6,290 nt of DNA. Origin: Planctomycetaceae bacterium. Its GTDB lineage: Bacteria > Planctomycetota > Planctomycetia > Planctomycetales > Planctomycetaceae. Position 1 is the stretch's first letter; each line of letters starts with the position of its first letter. Below are positions 1-6,290 of the stretch, one piece after another. Where the stretch lies: contig JAGQQP010000259.1 of NCBI GenBank assembly GCA_020426085.1, forward strand, positions 1 to 6,290. Direction: 5' to 3'. The position numbers and the translations under genes are program-made. The notes under the pieces are model-generated. The model saw only the letters and a list, made by a program, of their open reading frames with translations. It made no database searches and was not told the origin of the DNA.

Positions 1-2954
<2,954 letters not shown>

Positions 2955-2963
2955 AGTATTCTA

Positions 2964-2968
2964 TCCTT
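2964..2968 (-). promoter_or_regulatory. Ribosome binding site that fixes the GTG start of gmd
   Basis: On the minus strand AAGGA lies 9 nt before the GTG at 2954, the usual Shine-Dalgarno spacing. The upstream reading frame is closed by TAG three codons before the GTG, so no earlier start is possible. The first ATG inside the gene would remove the nucleotide-binding fold. This makes GTG the only reasonable start. Confidence 0.75.
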
Positions 2969-3022
2969 GAATTGAATTTGGTTCGGTTTCTGAAATCAGG
3001 TCTGTTTCGCTTCCCTACCTGC

Positions 3023-3050
3023 AGTGTAGTCGGTTTCGTCGATTTCGCAA
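3023..3050 (-). promoter_or_regulatory. Candidate weak sigma-70-type promoter for gmd
   Basis: In the 140-bp gap between the antiporter and gmd, the minus strand carries TTGCGA (3050-3045) and TACACT (3028-3023) separated by 16 nt. Each hexamer matches consensus at four of six positions. It would give a leader of about 60 nt before the gmd start. The match is modest and could be chance. The rest of the gap shows no convincing terminator or RNA structure. Confidence 0.3.
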
Positions 3051-3094
3051 TACTTTGCCTGCGCACTGCGACTCGAACACAATAATCACTTCGA

Positions 3095-4792
3095 TTAATT
3101 GCTCTGAGCAGATCGGTGACCTTTGATGTAATACTTCAAGATCTCCCAGCGTCGAATTACTCCCAGCATCCGATGTGGCTGCTCGCGGGAAACAACTGGT
3201 AAACAGTCGTAAGAATCCTCACGAAATTTACTCCAGACACGCGCCAGGGAATCATCGGGATAGACTACTGTTTCCAGATTATTCGCCAGGTCGGCTGCAC
3301 GTACCAGCGAACCGATCTTCGGGTCAAACAGTGTATTGCTCAAATCCTGATAACGAATCACGCCTACCACTTCTTCCTGAGGTCCTAAAACCGGAAACGT
3401 ATTATCGTGGCTGTGCTCGATAAAAGAGATCACTTCATTAAAGGTCGCCGTCTGCGAAATGCCTTTTACATTTTTGCGGTAAAGCTGTTCGACCAGAATC
3501 TGGTCTGGCGGCTGAGTATTTTCTGAAAGCAGACCAAAGGAAACCAGAAAACGTCGAATCATTGACTGAAATTCACTGATCGGATCACCGGCGGTATGAT
3601 GAATCGCGTTAATCAACGGAACCTCACCCGCCCGCAGCACAGACTGTCGGATCATGATCGGACCGACAATTTCAAAGAACACAACCGATCCTAAAATGAT
3701 CGTCTGCAGATGCCCTCCCAGTACAGGATCCCGACTGACGGCAATCCCGGAAAGCGCAATAGCAGCTCCCGCCTGGGCAAACAGAGTGGTTCCCAGCCAC
3801 TGTGAGACTTCCGGTTCTTCTTTCCGCATCCGCGCGGGAATCATAATTCCGATATATTTCCCCAGCAGACGGAACGTTATATAACTGGCTCCGACCAGTC
3901 CCGCTTCGATGAATTGTGTCGGTTTCAGTTCTGCCCCATGAATAATGAAAAACAGAACGCATAAAAAACCGGTCAGCGGATACAGTTCGGCTTCGACTTT
4001 GGGAACGTCTTCCTCTGCCAATGAATTCGCGACGGTGAAACCCATTGCCAGAAATGTCAGCATGTAAGGCATACCAGTGGTGCGACACAATCCCAGAGCG
4101 ATCGCAATCAACGCGATAAACATGATCATTCGACGGCTGCCTTTAATGATCGAACTGCCGTAGCTGATCATCAGACCGCCGAACACACCAATAAAGATCG
4201 AACCGAAGATATCCAGCCCCAGATGTCCCAGTTGAGTGAATACAGAGTTGTGCTGGCTATCTCCCTGAAAGAAGTAGACAGCGACAAATATGATCTCAAA
4301 AGCGACGATGGAAACGAGATTGTTCATCGCGACCAGGATCCCGGTATATTCCGAAATCGGTCCTTCCGACTGCATTTCTTTCAGCACCAGAATCGTTGTT
4401 GCCGGTGCGGTGGCAATCGCCAGTGCACCCAGGAGAATCGCAGCCCCACTGGATTCACCAACCAGCAGTAATCCGATAAAGACAATAAAAAACGTTGCCA
4501 GGATTTCTCCCACCGAGAGCGGCAGGACACGCCGAAACAGTCTCTTCAGACGCGAGAGAGTAAAATGGTTCCCCAGTCCAAACAAGACCAGAGCCATCGC
4601 CAGATCGGTCAGCGGTTTTAACTCTTCCAGGTGCTTATGGGGAATCAGATCCAGCAGCGCCGGGCCCAGAATCACACCCATTAACAGGTAGGCTGTCACC
4701 TTAGGCAGGCGAAACAGCTCTCCCAGAGTTCCTGACAGCAGACCGGCAGCCAGAAAGATTCCCAGTGTAAAGATGATGTGCCAAGAGCCCAT
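3095..4792 (-). CDS. Cation:proton antiporter family (CPA2-like) membrane protein with C-terminal CBS pair
   Basis: This inner-membrane protein is predicted to exchange a monovalent cation (Na+ or K+) for protons. It has 565 residues. Residues about 1-385 are highly hydrophobic, with about 12-13 membrane segments and the fold typical of the Na+/H+ exchanger superfamily: LPKVTAYLLMGVILGP (29-44), LFGLG (70-74), GALAIATAPATTILVLKEM (122-140), FLAMGFTVAN (247-256) and LFAQAGAAIAL (337-347). After a linker, two CBS motifs follow (about 442-490 and 496-557: FPVLG..EEVVGVIRYQDL and CLPVVS..RMLGVIRRWEIL), which often bind adenine nucleotides and regulate activity. There is no RCK/TrkA-N domain, unlike KefB/KefC. 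Oddly, where relatives such as NapA carry the ion-binding Asp-Asp, this protein has Asn-Asn (N157, N158; VAMNNLVSI). Transport activity and ion specificity are therefore uncertain. The ATG at 4792 is preceded by AGGAAG (4803-4798) and a strong promoter candidate. The gene probably has its own transcript. Confidence 0.88.
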   Translation of the reverse strand: MGSWHIIFTLGIFLAAGLLSGTLGELFRLPKVTAYLLMGVILGPALLDLIPHKHLEELKPLTDLAMALVLFGLGNHFTLSRLKRLFRRVLPLSVGEILATFFIVFIGLLLVGESSGAAILLGALAIATAPATTILVLKEMQSEGPISEYTGILVAMNNLVSIVAFEIIFVAVYFFQGDSQHNSVFTQLGHLGLDIFGSIFIGVFGGLMISYGSSIIKGSRRMIMFIALIAIALGLCRTTGMPYMLTFLAMGFTVANSLAEEDVPKVEAELYPLTGFLCVLFFIIHGAELKPTQFIEAGLVGASYITFRLLGKYIGIMIPARMRKEEPEVSQWLGTTLFAQAGAAIALSGIAVSRDPVLGGHLQTIILGSVVFFEIVGPIMIRQSVLRAGEVPLINAIHHTAGDPISEFQSMIRRFLVSFGLLSENTQPPDQILVEQLYRKNVKGISQTATFNEVISFIEHSHDNTFPVLGPQEEVVGVIRYQDLSNTLFDPKIGSLVRAADLANNLETVVYPDDSLARVWSKFREDSYDCLPVVSREQPHRMLGVIRRWEILKYYIKGHRSAQSN

Positions 4793-4836
4793 TCGAACTT
4801 CCTGTTCTTGAGTAATCGATGACCAGATACGGGCCG

Positions 4837-4864
4837 ATTATAGCAGATCACCAGTTTCGGTCGA
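4837..4864 (-). promoter_or_regulatory. Extended -10 promoter for the antiporter gene
   Basis: The minus strand has a perfect TATAAT (4842-4837) preceded by TGC, an extended -10 element. A TCGACC at 4864-4859 matches the -35 consensus at four of six positions with a 16-nt spacer. Transcription would begin near 4830, about 38 nt before the ATG at 4792, with AGGAAG well placed for translation. This is the best promoter in the window and suggests the antiporter is expressed independently of the dehydrogenase upstream. Confidence 0.6.
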
Positions 4865-4981
4865 TCCTCAGACTCTAATCCGCGCCAGAAATATTTGATT
4901 CTAAACTACTATGTGACAGTAAGTTCGAGCACCTGCCATAACTCCATCTCTTTCCGAAAATGCTTTCCGGGCCTGATCCGT

Positions 4982-6290
4982 TCAGTCCAGGTTCATCGTT
5001 ACCGTTTTCAGCTCTGTATAGCTGGCCAGTCCCGCTGCCCCCAGTTCGCGACCGATTCCACTCCGTTTAAACCCGCCAAAAGGAGCAGCAGCGTCGAACA
5101 CATCATAACAGTTCACCCAGACCGTCCCGGCTTTGATCCGACTGGCCATCAGATGCGCCTTTTTCACATCACTGGTCCAGACGGCGGCAGCCAGGCCAAA
5201 ATGAGTGTTATTTGCACGCGCGACAACCTCTTCCACATTCTTGAAAGGCAGAATACTCAAGACCGGCCCGAAGATTTCATCGGTAGCAATCGGCATTTCG
5301 TCGGTCACATGATCGAAGACCGTTGGTTCCACAAAATAACCTTTGGAGCCAAAACGGGAGCCTCCTGTGACACACTTCGCCCCGGCATCGGTCCCCTTCT
5401 GGATATAACTCAGAATTTTTTCCATCTGAGCCTGATCGACCTGTGGTCCCTGTGTGGTTTCCGGGTTTAGCGGATCACCCAGTTTTCGGGCAGCGGCTTT
5501 CGCGGTGATTTTCGCGACGAATTCTTCATGCACCGACTCTTCCACAAACAGTCGGCTCCCGGCACAGCAGCATTGTCCCTGATTGAAAAACAGACCGAAT
5601 TCCGCGCCAGCAACAGCGGCATCCAGATCGCAGTCTGCGAAGACAACGTTCGGGCTTTTGCCCCCCAGTTCGAAGGTCAATCGCTTTAATGTGGCAGCGG
5701 CATCAGCCATGATGATTTTGGCGGTCGCATCTTCGCCGGTAAAGGCGATCTTGTCGACATCCGGGTGTTTTACCAGAGCGGCACCCGCAGTTGGTCCGTA
5801 ACCGGGAACAACATTAATGACTCCCGGCGGTATCCCTGCCTCCAGCGCGAGTTCCGCCAGTCGCAGACAGGATAACGGTGTCTGCTCTGCGGGTTTCATT
5901 ACGATCGTACAGCCCGCCGTCAAAGCAGGCGCCCATTTCCACGCGACCATCAGCAGTGGAAAGTTCCAGGGAATAATCTGTCCGGCAACTCCCAGCGGTT
6001 CCCTTCGCGTGTAACAGAAATGGTTTCCACGAATGGGAATCGTGGTGCCTTCAATCTTGTCAGACCAGCCGGCGTAATACCGCAGACAGTCAATAACCAG
6101 CGGCAGATCAGCAGCACGACTGTCGCGGATCGGCTTCCCGTTATCCAGCGATTCCAGCGCTGCCAGCTCTTCGATGTTTTCCTCAATCAGGTCTGCCAGA
6201 CGATAGATCAGCCGACCACGATCACGGGCATCCATTTTCGACCAGGGACCAGATTCAAACGCTTTGCGGGCGGCTTTCACTGCCAGATCA
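4982..6290 (-). CDS. NAD(P)-dependent aldehyde dehydrogenase, ALDH1/2-like (5' end beyond the window)
   Basis: A cytoplasmic enzyme that oxidises an aldehyde to its carboxylic acid with NAD(P)+. The minus-strand frame is open from the right edge to a TGA at 4982-4984. The GTG at 6280 is an internal valine ([16 protein letters not shown]), not the start; about 55 N-terminal residues lie outside the window. Numbering from that valine, the catalytic machinery is complete: PWNFP with N106, VMKPAEQTP with K129, FELGGKSP with general base E204, GQCCCAGSR with nucleophile C238, EIFGPV with E335, and [14 protein letters not shown] near the end. The visible 435 residues plus the missing part match the usual length of about 490. 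The nucleotide-binding turn, normally FTGSTEVG, reads FTGEDATAK (180-188), so the second glycine is replaced by alanine. The substrate cannot be told from the sequence; similarity in style to retinal/acetaldehyde and betaine aldehyde dehydrogenases is not decisive. The next gene downstream is 189 bp away and has its own promoter. Confidence 0.93.
   Translation of the reverse strand, partial: DLAVKAARKAFESGPWSKMDARDRGRLIYRLADLIEENIEELAALESLDNGKPIRDSRAADLPLVIDCLRYYAGWSDKIEGTTIPIRGNHFCYTRREPLGVAGQIIPWNFPLLMVAWKWAPALTAGCTIVMKPAEQTPLSCLRLAELALEAGIPPGVINVVPGYGPTAGAALVKHPDVDKIAFTGEDATAKIIMADAAATLKRLTFELGGKSPNVVFADCDLDAAVAGAEFGLFFNQGQCCCAGSRLFVEESVHEEFVAKITAKAAARKLGDPLNPETTQGPQVDQAQMEKILSYIQKGTDAGAKCVTGGSRFGSKGYFVEPTVFDHVTDEMPIATDEIFGPVLSILPFKNVEEVVARANNTHFGLAAAVWTSDVKKAHLMASRIKAGTVWVNCYDVFDAAAPFGGFKRSGIGRELGAAGLASYTELKTVTMNLD

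Noticed and set aside
4909..4947. A 12-codon minus-strand reading frame (ATG to TAG) with GGAAAG upstream, between the dehydrogenase and the antiporter
   Set aside because: It is very short, lies upstream of the predicted antiporter transcription start, and has no sequence feature of a leader peptide.
4954..4970. Possible terminator hairpin 11 nt after the dehydrogenase stop (CCGGAAA-GCA-TTTTCGG on the minus strand)
   Set aside because: The stem includes a G-T wobble and a 3-nt loop, and it is followed by AAAGAGATGG rather than a T-run, so it does not look like an intrinsic terminator.
4895..5470. A 191-codon open frame on the plus strand across the 3' end of the dehydrogenase
   Set aside because: It overlaps the conserved C-terminal half of the aldehyde dehydrogenase in antisense and has no family resemblance.
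6278..6280. GTG as the start of the aldehyde dehydrogenase
   Set aside because: The frame continues upstream to the window edge with family-like residues (DLA before VKAARKAF), and the family has about 55 more N-terminal residues.

Overview
The window holds four chromosomal genes, all on the minus strand. In the direction of transcription they are an aldehyde dehydrogenase (5' end outside the window), a cation:proton antiporter with a C-terminal CBS pair, a GDP-mannose 4,6-dehydratase (gmd), and the NAD-dependent DNA ligase ligA (3' end outside the window). The base composition looks roughly balanced. Several protein signatures suggest a planctomycete, possibly of the Gimesia type: the ligase variants NPRNTTAGG and EKAGKIIP, and the dehydrogenase variant FTGEDATAK next to a fully canonical GQCCCAGSR. 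This placement rests on remembered family resemblance, not on a search.

Region by region: 6290-4982 is the dehydrogenase, missing about 55 N-terminal residues. 4981-4793 is an intergenic region that holds a good extended -10 promoter for the antiporter. 4792-3095 is the complete 565-residue antiporter. 3094-2955 is a second intergenic gap with a weak promoter candidate and a clear ribosome binding site that fixes a GTG start for gmd. 2954-1971 is gmd (327 residues). A gap of 40 bp follows, then ligA from 1930 off the left edge; 643 codons are visible and only the end of the BRCT domain is missing.

The four genes do not form an obvious pathway: aldehyde oxidation, ion transport, GDP-sugar synthesis and DNA replication/repair. 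gmd and ligA are close enough to share a transcript. The antiporter and gmd each appear to have their own upstream control region. Nothing points to a mobile element, CRISPR array, phage, RNA gene or defence system.

I do not see a previously undescribed system here. The items worth a second look are protein-level departures from family consensus: an Asn-Asn pair where the antiporter family usually has its ion-binding carboxylates, a GMD that lacks the usual arginine-rich cofactor/tetramer loop, and an altered NAD-binding turn in the dehydrogenase.
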